A DNA stretch of 64,000 bases from UBA7455 sp026713185 (GCA_963665785.1 OY762456.1:4092001-4156000); one strand, 5' to 3'; counted from the first letter of the stretch, positions 20,026-28,323 are shown. The notes: generated by a model not told the origin, from the letters alone. Numbers and translations: made by a program.

Positions 20026-20513
20026 CTGTTTTATCGGGTGATGAGATCAAAAGGGGTCTGGTTAACAACCCTCTCCTCCTGAATATCCTTCACCCGGTTC
20101 TATTTTTGGTTGGCGTGGAGTGCCCTCAATGCAAGCTCCTGGAGGACTGGCAACGAGCCATCTCACATACTGAATAGCTGTGTTGGGGTACCGATTATTT
20201 GATGGGGTAGAAATCTACCAAGGGCCTTGGTCGTCATGACTTAGAAATTGTCATACTGAGCGCCTTAATCCTGATGGGTGACTGAAGCACTTCTTTTTAA
20301 CGAAGTAGCCCGCACACACAAAAACGGACGCATGACACGAGAACTGAAAAAAGCAAAAGCAAAAGAATGGGGTGTGGCGTACACTCAAAATTTTTTCGCC
20401 TTGTTGACAAGGATCGACTAATGGGTGACCCCTTTTCTTTTCATTCGGGACCGGTGCCGTTGTACCTGCCGGGCCAAGCCAGATCGGCTCTGCCCGATCT
20501 CGATTTTCGTCAC
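20026..20513. other. Non-coding region after the IS110 transposase
   Basis: No supported gene lies here. The first ~230 bases contain several potential stems, including GGTAG-AAAT-CTACC at 20206-20219 and a GGAG/CTCC pair near 20118-20143. This is the place where IS1111-type relatives keep their guide (bridge/seek) RNA. A direct ncRNA call cannot be made by eye. Confidence 0.35.
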
Positions 20514-20887
20514 TTATTGCGATTCTTGGGTTTGCCTCAGGAATTCGCGCCCCTCCGATGTCAGGCGATAGCGCTGGTTCCTGCTGCGTGGTTTCTCCGG
20601 GATGGTCATCTCGATCAGCCCGGCCTGTAGGGCGGGCAATAGATACGCCTTGCGAAAGTGCTCGTCGTTCTTCAACCCAAGCGCGTTCTGGAGGCCTTGC
20701 CTGGTCATTTCTCCCGAAATTGCTTGTAGTAGCCGAACTTCCGTGGTGACTTCCGTGGTGACTTCCGTGGTGACTTTTTCCACCAAACGCACATCTGCCC
20801 TTGCCCGCACCTCTGGGCTGGGCCAAAAGGTGGCGGTGAAGAAGCCGTTGACCTCGAATTCAGGCTCACGGACTCCTGTTCAAGTAA
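20514..20887 (-). pseudogene. C-terminal fragment of an AlbA/Schlafen-type ATP-binding regulator
   Basis: The frame is open from about 20887 (stop just upstream), with a GTG at 20810 as first start. It begins in the conserved strand EFEVNGFFTATFWPSP, runs through a repeat of EVTT units and ends in a winged-helix region (LGLKNDEHFRKAYLLPALQAGLIEMTIP, YRLTSEGREFL). This matches the tail of widespread putative transcriptional regulators/ATP-dependent DNA-binding proteins. The N-terminal AlbA_2 and ATPase parts are missing, so the gene is a remnant. Confidence 0.65.
20737..20775. repeat. Three tandem 12-bp repeats inside the regulator fragment
   Basis: The unit ACTTCCGTGGTG is present three times without change (20737-20772), plus three further bases. 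On the minus strand it encodes the repeated EVTT hinge of the protein. In-phase length means copy-number change would not break the frame. Confidence 0.9.
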
Positions 20888-20999
20888 GACAATGAAAGAC
20901 CATTAGAATATATAAAAATGGCTTCCGTGGTCAAAGCAATAGTCTACCTTGATCGGGATGGGGGCAGGCCAAGAATGGCGCGCTTCTCGTGATGGGCGT

Positions 21000-22487
21000 T
21001 CAGCGCGGGTCGGCGGCCGTGATCGCTCGCTTGAGGAGCCGTCGGCGTAGCTCCTCCTCTTTTTCCCGGTGCTCAGGCATTCCCGCCAGATTGTCCAACT
21101 CCCCGGGGTCAGAACGCAGGTCATACAGCTCCGGCTTGTCACCCACATAGTGGGCGTACTTCCAGTCCTGGGTGCGAATCATGCGCCCGCGGGACAGGAA
21201 GAATGTCCCTGACTCCACCAGTGGCAAATTTTCGAGCGGTTCGTCCCGGCTGACGCCGGCGAGCAAGGCACCCAGCTCAGCCTTGGAACCGCCGGGTGGC
21301 AGCGGCTGGCTACTGCCTACTTCGGCATAGGTGCTTTCTCGTGCCGGAGCGCTGCCGGTGAGGACATCGCTGATGCTGCGGCCCTGTATCCCACCGGGTG
21401 CAGCAATTCCCGCTCGCTGCAGGATCGTCGGATAGACATCAGTCTGCTCGATGAGCAGCGGCAGAACTTCACCCGCGTCTGCGCCGGGCAAGCCGTGCAC
21501 GATAAGCGGTACTTGCACCAGGCAGTCATAAAAGGCGGCGGACTTGCGGATCAGACCATGCTCGCCGAGATACTCACCGTGGTCGCCCGTGGCGAAGATG
21601 GTCGCATCGTCCCAGCGGCCAAGGTCGCGCATACCGTCGAACAGGTGACCAAGGCAGTCATCCACATAGCTCACCATCCCGTGGTAGTAGGCGGTGGTCT
21701 GACGGAGCTGGGCGTCGTCCATCAACTGCAGCCAGCCCCCGTGGTAGTAGACCTGCTGCACGTACGGTTTATTAGCCAGCTCATCGTCGGGGCGCACCGG
21801 CAGTTCCATTTGATCAACATCGAACAGCACGTCATACGGGTGTGGAGCGCGGTACGGCGGATGCGGGTCGCTGAAGCTCACCCACAAAAAGGCAGGTTCG
21901 TCGTCGCAGGTCTCCAGGAACCGCAGTGCGTTGTTGACGTTCTGCCGTGCTGGCGACTCGGCGGCCGCAAACGGGTAGGTCCCTCCGTACCAAATGGGGC
22001 GGGGGTGCTCCCCCCAGCGGAAACGGCGGGTTTGTTGGGCAAGCAGATCCGGATTGATGGGGTTGGCAGGCCCCGGTAGCTCGGCGCCATACGCCTGGCG
22101 CTGCGCTCGCCGCGCGTCGAACTCATCCATCACGTCGCTGAAGCCGGCGGCGCGAGGGTCGGGAAAGCAGTGGTTCTTCCCGAACAAGCCACAATGGTAA
22201 CCCGCGTCGCGCAGTAAATCTGGGAGATGGTGCTCCTCTGAATCCGGCAGCAAATGGGTGTTATCGCGACAGCCGGTATTACTGGAATAGCGGCCGGTGA
22301 AGAACGCCACCCGTGACGGGACGCAGAGCGGGCTGGCTACGGTGCAGTACTCGAAGCGGGCGCCGTACCGGGCAAGGGCGTCGAGATGAGGTGTGCGCGC
22401 CGTGGTGTTGCCATAGCAGCCCAAGGCTCGTGCTGGCAGATGCTCGATCGTAATGACTACGAGTGTGCGTGCAGGTGCTCCGGCCAT
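21000..22487 (-). CDS. Type-I sulfatase (formylglycine-dependent), intact
   Basis: This 495-residue sulfatase would hydrolyse a sulfate ester. The start at 22487 is chosen because GGAGA lies upstream; an earlier in-frame start (22523) adds 12 residues without support. The formylglycine cysteine is Cys55 in CVPSR. Other family motifs are GKNHCF, SFSDPHPPY, GDHGEYLGEHGL and QDWKYAHYVGDKPELYDLRSDPGELDNLAG. No signal peptide is evident, so it may be cytoplasmic. Unusually, the first metal site reads Glu15-His16 (TIEHLPARALGCYGN) where relatives have Asp-Asp or Asp-Gln. It is GC-rich, like the carboxylase operon and unlike the sulfatase at 27-28 kb. The maturation enzyme is not in the window. Confidence 0.9.
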   Translation of the reverse strand: MAGAPARTLVVITIEHLPARALGCYGNTTARTPHLDALARYGARFEYCTVASPLCVPSRVAFFTGRYSSNTGCRDNTHLLPDSEEHHLPDLLRDAGYHCGLFGKNHCFPDPRAAGFSDVMDEFDARRAQRQAYGAELPGPANPINPDLLAQQTRRFRWGEHPRPIWYGGTYPFAAAESPARQNVNNALRFLETCDDEPAFLWVSFSDPHPPYRAPHPYDVLFDVDQMELPVRPDDELANKPYVQQVYYHGGWLQLMDDAQLRQTTAYYHGMVSYVDDCLGHLFDGMRDLGRWDDATIFATGDHGEYLGEHGLIRKSAAFYDCLVQVPLIVHGLPGADAGEVLPLLIEQTDVYPTILQRAGIAAPGGIQGRSISDVLTGSAPARESTYAEVGSSQPLPPGGSKAELGALLAGVSRDEPLENLPLVESGTFFLSRGRMIRTQDWKYAHYVGDKPELYDLRSDPGELDNLAGMPEHREKEEELRRRLLKRAITAADPR

Positions 22488-22595
22488 GGCGGTATCTCCT
22501 CTCGCTGCTTTCCGAGCGAGCATGACAGATCACTCGACGCGACACCACAGGCGTGGCTTTACCGGCGCCACTTGGTTAAAGACGCAGTGCGACTT

Positions 22596-23029
22596 TCAAT
22601 ATAAAAAGGGGTCAGGTCCATTTTTCCTAAAAAAGTAATAAGGGTCAGTGATATTGACCTAATCAGAAATTCGTTATGAGGTAATCATGCCGCAGGAAAT
22701 TTACAAAAAAAGGACTATCCACTAATCAATTAGGATGACTGGAAGGGCCAATCGGGTCAATTTCAGCAAGCATTCGAGCGATTCGCCTATGAGTATGGAG
22801 AAGACCAAGGGGTTGAATCGTTTAGTCCAGACATTGCATGAAGAATGATGAAACACAACCCACATCGTAAGTATGACGAATTTGCGAAAATCATTCCTTG
22901 AGCCTCGATGAGTCAATAGAGTGTAGTTTCAGAATTGGGGCGGTGTTTATTGCCAATTGGCGTTTATGATCAAAGTCTGCCTGTCTGGCATTACGAAGAA
23001 AATGGACCTGAACCCTTTTTTTATATTGA
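22596..23029. mobile_element. MITE-like element with RAYT-type ends
   Basis: The sequence CAATATAAAAAGGGGTCAGGTCCATTTT at its left end (about 22597-22624) is an imperfect inverted copy of the right end (about 22999-23028). Both contain the GGGTCAGGTCCA core seen around the RAYT gene at 18 kb. The interior has only short, stop-interrupted frames (for example FERFAYEYGEDQG at 22770-22810, broken by a stop at 22838). It may be a non-autonomous relative mobilised by such a transposase. Confidence 0.5.
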
Positions 23030-23148
23030 TGAGTCAATAGATTGTAGATTCAGAATTGGGGCGGAGTTTATTGCCAATTAGCGTTTATGATCAAAGTCTG
23101 CCTGTCTGGCAATACGAAGAAAAATGGACCTGACCCGTTTTTTTACCC
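22907..23148. repeat. 121-bp tandem direct duplication
   Basis: Copy 1 starts at 22907 and copy 2 at 23028, both beginning GATGAGTCAATAGA and ending in GGACCTGA(A)CCC followed by a T run. They differ at only a few positions. Each copy carries one inverse RAYT-type repeat (23003-23015, 23125-23136). Confidence 0.88.
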
Positions 23149-23449
23149 CTGAGTCGGCATTACGGATACCTTGCTGCCATTGGCTTTCTAATTGCGATGC
23201 CGGTACTGTCTCGATTCTCCCGGAAGATTGAGTCAAACTCGCACTGAACGCGACAACTTTCTCCTACGGAAAGGAAGTGATTCACGTCTAACTCTTGTCA
23301 AACATAACGAAGAAAATCCTGGTAAGCCGAACTGATTGCTCCGCGACAGCGGCTGGGCGAGTTTTTGGCCCGCTGAAGGCTCTCAACGGTCGAGTCGATA
23401 GGATGGTCTTGTAACCGATCCTGTTTGTTTTTTACCTGTAACACGATGG
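23149..23449. other. Non-coding stretch upstream of the toxin-antitoxin operon
   Basis: About 300 bases with no supported coding frame, tRNA or terminator. It separates the 121-bp duplication from the higBA promoter. Confidence 0.4.
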
Positions 23450-23484
23450 TTGACACTGTCTCATACTATGATACACTTTTCCCG
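23450..23484 (+). promoter_or_regulatory. Candidate sigma-70 promoter of higBA
   Basis: TTGACA (23450-23455) and TACACT (23472-23477) are separated by 16 bases. An imperfect palindrome around TCATACTATGA overlaps the -10 region and could be the antitoxin operator. The predicted transcript start falls at or next to the toxin ATG at 23485. Confidence 0.6.
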
Positions 23485-23760
23485 ATGATTGTCAGCTTCC
23501 GGCACAAAGGCCTTTCTGAGCTCTTTGAACGAGGACGCAGTCGTCGGGTCATGTCGGAGCTACAGGCTCGGTGTATTCGTCGTTTAGAGGTCCTGGACCA
23601 GTGCGCATCATTATTGGAGTTAAACGTACCTGGATTCGACTTTCATCAGTTGAATGGTAGACCGCAACGTTACTCTGTTCATGTTAACGGACCCTGGTGT
23701 ATAACATTCGAATGGAGAGAGGGCGAGGCATTTAGAGTAGACCTCGAACAATATCATTGA
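23485..23760 (+). CDS. higB: HigB-family toxin (ribosome-dependent mRNA endonuclease)
   Basis: This 91-residue toxin of the RelE superfamily would cut mRNA on the ribosome when free of its antitoxin. The start at 23485 gives MIVSFRHKGLSELFERG, the conventional HigB beginning. Further matches are the middle region LNVPGFDFHQLNG and the C-terminal WCITFEWREGEAFRVDLEQYH. An upstream TTG at 23425 lies before the promoter and is unlikely. Toxin precedes antitoxin, as is usual for HigBA. Confidence 0.9.
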   Translation: MIVSFRHKGLSELFERGRSRRVMSELQARCIRRLEVLDQCASLLELNVPGFDFHQLNGRPQRYSVHVNGPWCITFEWREGEAFRVDLEQYH

Positions 23761-23768
23761 GGCAGACG

Positions 23769-24083
23769 ATGGCAGAATATCGTGTTAAGAGACCACTAAA
23801 ACGTACACCAATCCATCCGGGAGAAGTTCTGCGGGAGGATGTATTTCCCGAATTACAACTATCGGTGAGCGAGGCGGCTCGGCGGCTGGGTGTGTCACGC
23901 CAGCAACTGCATCGTGTCTTGGCTTGTACGCATCCGATCACCGTGGAGATGGCACTGAGGATTGGCAGGCTCTCCGGCAATGGACCTGGGCTATGGTTAC
24001 GAATGCAACAAAACCATGATCTGTGGTACGCGGAACAGGTGTTGCAGGAAGAGCTTGAACAGATTCGGCCAGCAATGGGGTAG
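23769..24083 (+). CDS. higA: HigA-family antitoxin
   Basis: This 104-residue XRE-type helix-turn-helix protein should bind HigB and repress the operon. It contains RTPIHPGEVLREDVFPEL near the N-terminus, a DNA-binding helix-turn-helix (LSVSEAARRLGVSRQQLHRVL) and GPGLWLRMQQNHDLWYAEQ, all standard for the HigA/VapI group. The ATG at 23769 is used; an earlier start at 23757 would overlap the toxin stop. It is followed by a strong bidirectional terminator. Confidence 0.9.
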   Translation: MAEYRVKRPLKRTPIHPGEVLREDVFPELQLSVSEAARRLGVSRQQLHRVLACTHPITVEMALRIGRLSGNGPGLWLRMQQNHDLWYAEQVLQEELEQIRPAMG

Positions 24084-24120
24084 CTGGCAAAAAGTGAAGA
24101 GACAGGAACTAAAAAGGGTC

Positions 24121-24155
24121 AAAAAAGAACAGGCCCTAATGGGCCTGTTCTTTTT
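24121..24155. terminator. Bidirectional rho-independent terminator between higA and the csp gene
   Basis: A perfect 10-bp stem (GAACAGGCCC / GGGCCTGTTC) with a TAAT loop is flanked by A's on the left and T's on the right. It can therefore stop transcription from both the higBA side and the convergent cold-shock gene. Confidence 0.95.
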
Positions 24156-24170
24156 CGTACACTTTGACGC

Positions 24171-24380
24171 TTATAGCGCGACGATATTGGAAGCCTGCGG
24201 CCCTTTTGCACCTTGAGATACGGTGAACTTAACCTGCTGGCCTTCTGCAAGTGTCTTGAATCCATCGCCTGTGATTGCACTAAAGTGTGCAAACACATCA
24301 GGACCAGATTCCTGCTCGATAAAGCCAAAGCCCTTTGCTTCGTTGAACCACTTAACGGTCCCGCTTACTGTATTAGACAT
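24171..24380 (-). CDS. CspA-family cold-shock protein
   Basis: A 69-residue single cold-shock domain binding single-stranded RNA/DNA. RNP1 is KGFGFI (residues 16-21) and RNP2 is VFAHF (29-33). The length is exact for CspA-type proteins. Members act as RNA chaperones during cold or stress; which Csp paralogue this is cannot be told. It ends 16 bases before the shared terminator. Confidence 0.95.
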   Translation of the reverse strand: MSNTVSGTVKWFNEAKGFGFIEQESGPDVFAHFSAITGDGFKTLAEGQQVKFTVSQGAKGPQASNIVAL

Positions 24381-24728
24381 AATAAAATCCTATGATTTTT
24401 GATTAAAAGTGCGCCTTCATGAGGCATAACTAGCATGGAAAATAGACTTGAACTCAGAAACTACAGGACGATGAATTACGAATAAGACGGCGAAATGGAG
24501 ATGAAAAACCGAGGGGCTGTTTTCTAGCTTTGCGCACACTAGTTGATTGGTGTTTTGATGTCAAATGAACCGTAGAACTAAAAACGTCAGGCCCCTTGCC
24601 TTGCCAGGAACTAATTTCGCGGAAAGATCTGTGTGTTACCGCGACAACAGGAGGTGGCCCGGTGCATGGGGCCACTCCATTCCGGCGCCTTATCCATAGG
24701 TGCTTGCTCTCTATAGTCAAACGTGCAG

Positions 24729-24846
24729 TCGTCGTTTGTTCGTCGGTCAGTCCTTCTGGCGGTGAGCGGTTCTGTGGATCACTATCCTCATCCAACCCCA
24801 GGTGCTTTAGGATTTTCTGGATGACATCAGGGTCTTCAATCGGCAT
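24729..24846 (-). pseudogene. IS91-type transposase C-terminal fragment
   Basis: About 117 bases encode the tail IEDPDVIQKILKHLGLDE followed by NRSPPEGLTDEQTT. The same DNA, nearly unchanged, occurs at 36543-36655. It abuts, head to head, a second tail fragment on the opposite strand beginning at 24842. Confidence 0.8.
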
Positions 24847-24964
24847 AGAAGACCCTGCGGTTATCGATAAGATACTGAAGCATCTTGGTCTGGATGAAGC
24901 ATCACAGACCAGAAACCGTTCACCGCCAGCGGCGCTCTTCCCGCATTCGACACAGCTATTCTGA
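24842..24964 (+). pseudogene. Second IS91-type transposase C-terminal fragment, opposite strand
   Basis: The plus strand encodes IEDPAVIDKILKHLGLDEA and then NRSPPAA, ending at a TGA after TQLF. It mirrors the adjacent minus-strand fragment, creating an inverted junction around GGGTCTTCAAT/ATAGAAGACCC (24829-24856). Confidence 0.75.
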
Positions 24965-25205
24965 CATCAGCACACGTTGATGGGATCTGACTCGATCTGA
25001 TCTCGAGAAAATCTCAAATTCAGGCCTGGGTACGCTGATCGGTTTTCCTTTTAAACCATTTTATTACTGAGATTTCCCAGAGATTTGGCGCGACGAGGCG
25101 GGCTCTTGGGAAAAGATACTTGGAAGCAGATAGGAGAATGTGGTTAATTCTTACTATACCCGAGCTGTTATCGCGACGTGCACTTTACAGAGGAGAGAGA
25201 AGACG

Positions 25206-26699
25206 ATGAGAAGACTACTTGCGGCAAGTTTCTGTATGGCGCTGTCCCTACAGGTATTGGCGGATCCGGCGTGTCAAAAACTCTATCGAATGAGCGATCT
25301 TGCATGGGCGGTCGAACCAGGACTGCTCGTCGCAGCAACCGACAAGATACCCGAACATTGCCGATTGCGAGCAGTCATCAATCGCGCTATTCGAGTCCAA
25401 GTGCGCATGCCGACAGAAAATTGGAACGGTCGAATGATGTTTTCCGCCGTAGGCGGCGGTGCCGGTTTGATTGGGGACACCACCTCTCTCTTGACGCGAG
25501 GTTTTGCCATGGCGTCGACCGATACCGGTCACGAAGGACAGACCATGGAGTTTATGATGCAACCCGAGGCCCTCGTCGACTATGCCCATCGCGGCGTGCA
25601 TCTAGCCACGACTTTCACCAAAGCCGCCATCGAACGTTATTACGACAAGAACATCGAGTTCAGTTACCTCAAAGGCTGTTCCAATGGCGGACGCGCAGCC
25701 CTTATGGAAGCCCTTCGATTTCCCGACGACTACGACGGCATCATCGCCGGGGCGCCTGCTTTTCGCTTCGATGAATTCGCATCGTGGATGGTCGGCGGAG
25801 CAAGGCGCCAGGAGGAGCACCCACTGACGGCAGATTCGATGGCAGTACTCGGCACCAACTCAAGAAGAGCATGTGATGCTCTCGACGGTGTCGAAGACGG
25901 CGTCATCAACGACCCGCGCGAGTGCACTCAAGAACGGTTAGATCTGAATGCGCTCGTCTGTGACGGCGCTTCCTCGGATCAATGTCTTACGGCGGGACAG
26001 ATCGAGACGGCTCGCTACATGTACGCGGATCAGCGCGACCGAGACGGCAACCTTGTGTCGCCGGGCGTTTTGCCTGGTGCAGAAGGCGCGGGTGACTGGG
26101 AGTTTTGGATGCTGCAAAACGATTTGATCGGAGATGGATCGCCAATCGGTAGCATGGCCCGCAACCTGGAAATGTTCATGCGCCACGAACCCGGTTTCGA
26201 CATCGCCACGTTCGATCCCAACAACGACCGCGCGCAACTCGCCGCAGGAACCGGCGTCACTGACGTCGAAAATGCAGATTTGACTGAGTTTTCGGCAAAT
26301 GGTGGAAAACTCATCATGTACCAAGGTTGGAATGACTATCCGCTCAGGCCGCAGCGGGCCATCGATTACTTCGAAGAGGCCCAAGGCAACCACGGCGGCC
26401 ACGCGCAGACAACCGAGTTTTTCCGCCTCTTCATGGTGCCTGGTATGGTCCATTGCGTAGCTGGTCCCGGCGCCTGGGTCACCGATTATGTGGATCCTCT
26501 CGTGCGTTGGCGCGAAGAAGGCGAAGCGCCAGAGCGATTGGAAGCAAAAACCGGCGCTAAACGATTCTCGTTGGGCCTCACTAACAAGCCTGAAGCGTCC
26601 GAGGATGCCTTCTCGCGTCCCCTTTGTGTCTATCCGAAGCTCGCCCGCTACGAAGGCAAGGGCGATCAGCGGCACTCCGAAAACTACATTTGTCGTTAA
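25206..26699 (+). CDS. Tannase/feruloyl-esterase family hydrolase
   Basis: This 497-residue secreted alpha/beta-hydrolase is expected to cleave phenolic (gallate, ferulate or similar) esters. The start at 25206 follows a strong GAGGAGAGAG ribosome site and opens a signal peptide ending QVLADP; an earlier ATG (25140) is less likely. The catalytic triad fits family PF07519: Ser159 in KGCSNGGRA, Asp377 in GWNDYPLRP and His416 in MVHCVAGPGAW. The cysteines next to Ser and His match the conserved disulfide of the family. It stands alone between IS91 debris and a sulfatase, on its own strand. Confidence 0.9.
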   Translation: MRRLLAASFCMALSLQVLADPACQKLYRMSDLAWAVEPGLLVAATDKIPEHCRLRAVINRAIRVQVRMPTENWNGRMMFSAVGGGAGLIGDTTSLLTRGFAMASTDTGHEGQTMEFMMQPEALVDYAHRGVHLATTFTKAAIERYYDKNIEFSYLKGCSNGGRAALMEALRFPDDYDGIIAGAPAFRFDEFASWMVGGARRQEEHPLTADSMAVLGTNSRRACDALDGVEDGVINDPRECTQERLDLNALVCDGASSDQCLTAGQIETARYMYADQRDRDGNLVSPGVLPGAEGAGDWEFWMLQNDLIGDGSPIGSMARNLEMFMRHEPGFDIATFDPNNDRAQLAAGTGVTDVENADLTEFSANGGKLIMYQGWNDYPLRPQRAIDYFEEAQGNHGGHAQTTEFFRLFMVPGMVHCVAGPGAWVTDYVDPLVRWREEGEAPERLEAKTGAKRFSLGLTNKPEASEDAFSRPLCVYPKLARYEGKGDQRHSENYICR

Positions 26700-26810
26700 C
26701 CGGATGTGAAACTCACCGCTTCAGAGCAGCCTGTGACCGTCCGTCTCTCAGGACCGACGATTGAGTAAATTCCAATCCATTGCCGCATGTCGTATCCACC
26801 GAGTAGAGTG

Positions 26811-26831
26811 AGGGGTTAGTAAGAATAAATC
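26811..26831 (-). repeat. Short copy of the IS91-type 3' terminus
   Basis: AGGGGTTAGTAAGAATAAATC matches the outer end of the longer terminal repeats at 36346, 35016 and 28571. Only about 20 bases are shared, so this may be a bare terminus or chance. Confidence 0.35.
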
Positions 26832-26932
26832 CATGGCATCGTCCTCGTCCTGTATGAGTTTTTTGTGTAGTTTTTAAGGAAGAAGGCCAATTCTAAAGAA
26901 AATATGGCAGTGCGATGTTGATTGCTTTTATG

Positions 26933-28276
26933 TCAGCTTAGTTCTACTTCAGAAAATGGTATATTTGGTAAAATTGGTTGTCCTGGATGACTATAATGTT
27001 CACAAAAGAGATCTTTATTTGCTACAAGCCATTGATAAAGGGTTTGGCGATAGTTGTTTAATATTTCAGAATAACGAGACTCTTTAGCTAAGTTGACTTG
27101 TTCATATGGGTCTTTTTTAAGATCAAATACTTGTTCACGATTTTGACCATACGAATAAACAGCATACTTATACTGATCTTTAATTAATGCACGTCCAGTT
27201 ATTCCATAACTCTGATCTACAAATTGTGATTGGATTACAAGTTGATTTCTCCAATTATCAGGATATTCATTCAATAAAAATGGAGCAAGGCTTTTTCCTG
27301 ATAGTCCATCAGGGGCAGGAATATTTGCAAAATCACACAATGTGGGGATCAGATCCAATCCTGTTGAAACTAAGTTGTCATTGATACGTCCTGGTTTTTG
27401 GGCCTGAGGTGTTTTAATAATGAAAGGAACTTTAATCGATTCTTCATAGAGCACCATTTTATTTGATAATTCATGAGATCCTGCCATTTCCCCATGATCA
27501 CTGGTGAAAACAACAATTGTATTTTCTTCTAGGTTTAATGTTTTTAGAGAGGTCAATATCTGCCCAATTTGTTGATCTACCTTTTCAATAAGACGAAAAT
27601 AGCCATATCGGTAAAACCTCCAATCCTCCTCACTCAACGCTAATCGTCTTTGAATTATTGGATTATTGCTAGCGAATAATGTGACCATTTCTGGTTCAAA
27701 AGGACCTGATTTAAAATTAGGAGGTAAATTGGGCCATTCATTTCGGGGGGCAGAGTCAATTGCTCCCCAAGGCAGAGGATCGCTTCGTCCATGTTCACAG
27801 ATATTATGGGGATTATCAAAACATGCCACTAACAAAAAAGGATTGTTACGTGGTTTCTCTAAAAATTCATGGCAAGCGCCCGGTAAACGGAGGTCATCAA
27901 ATCCGCATATTTTTTCAAATCCATGCTCTTCGGTTATCGACAACTCAGGGACATGCCACTTCCCCCCATAAGCACAACTGTATCCAGCTTGCTTGAATAG
28001 GTTTCCTAGTTCTAAAGACCGAAAATTTGGATTGATTTTGCGTCCGTTTCCCATCGTATCAATTTCATGTGGCATTCGTCCTGTGAACATACTGGCTCTT
28101 GAGGGAGTACATAGAGGGTTTGTACAATAAGCATTATTGAACCGAACACCTTGTTCGGCTAAATTATCCAGCACTGGAGTATTTACATAAGGATTTCCAG
28201 CACAACTCATTCCAGCAGCTTGTTGTTGGTCGGTAACAATCAATAAAATATTTGGTGGGTCTTTTGGCATATTCAT
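26933..28276 (-). CDS. Type-I sulfatase, AT-rich, intact
   Basis: This 447-residue sulfatase has all family motifs: first metal site IVTDQQQ (Asp16), formylglycine motif CTPSR with Cys56, GKWHVP, ACFDNPHNI, FTSDHGEMAGSHELSNKMVLYEESIKVPFI and QVFDLKKDPYEQVNLA. There is no signal peptide, suggesting a cytoplasmic enzyme acting on imported small sulfated compounds. Its DNA is markedly AT-richer than the genes on either side, a sign of separate acquisition. It is followed by about 230 bases that contain only a possible IS91 terminus. Confidence 0.93.
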   Translation of the reverse strand: MNMPKDPPNILLIVTDQQQAAGMSCAGNPYVNTPVLDNLAEQGVRFNNAYCTNPLCTPSRASMFTGRMPHEIDTMGNGRKINPNFRSLELGNLFKQAGYSCAYGGKWHVPELSITEEHGFEKICGFDDLRLPGACHEFLEKPRNNPFLLVACFDNPHNICEHGRSDPLPWGAIDSAPRNEWPNLPPNFKSGPFEPEMVTLFASNNPIIQRRLALSEEDWRFYRYGYFRLIEKVDQQIGQILTSLKTLNLEENTIVVFTSDHGEMAGSHELSNKMVLYEESIKVPFIIKTPQAQKPGRINDNLVSTGLDLIPTLCDFANIPAPDGLSGKSLAPFLLNEYPDNWRNQLVIQSQFVDQSYGITGRALIKDQYKYAVYSYGQNREQVFDLKKDPYEQVNLAKESRYSEILNNYRQTLYQWLVANKDLFCEHYSHPGQPILPNIPFSEVELS

Positions 28277-28300
28277 TAGGAAATTGTTGAGCAGTAATTA

Positions 28301-28320
28301 GCGGTTAGGAATAATAAACA
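28301..28320 (-). repeat. Degenerate copy of IS91-type 3' terminus
   Basis: GCGGTTAGGAATAATAAACA, continuing into CGCTTT, matches the outer end of the 28571 and 35016 repeats at about 22 of 25 positions. It sits between the sulfatase start and an Rhs fragment. Confidence 0.4.
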
Positions 28321-28323
28321 CGC

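Noticed and set aside
20737..20775. Short tandem repeats considered as a CRISPR array
   Set aside because: Units are 12 bp with no spacers and lie inside a coding frame.
20251..20826. A 191-codon minus-strand frame
   Set aside because: It overlaps the better-supported regulator fragment in another frame and has low-complexity, non-protein-like composition.
22907..23148. Two 121-bp repeats considered as a CRISPR or plasmid iteron array
   Set aside because: Only two long units without spacers; their RAYT-type ends explain them better.
23485..24380. A wider defence island around higBA
   Set aside because: No restriction, CBASS, Abi or similar genes are adjacent; only a cold-shock gene and transposase debris.
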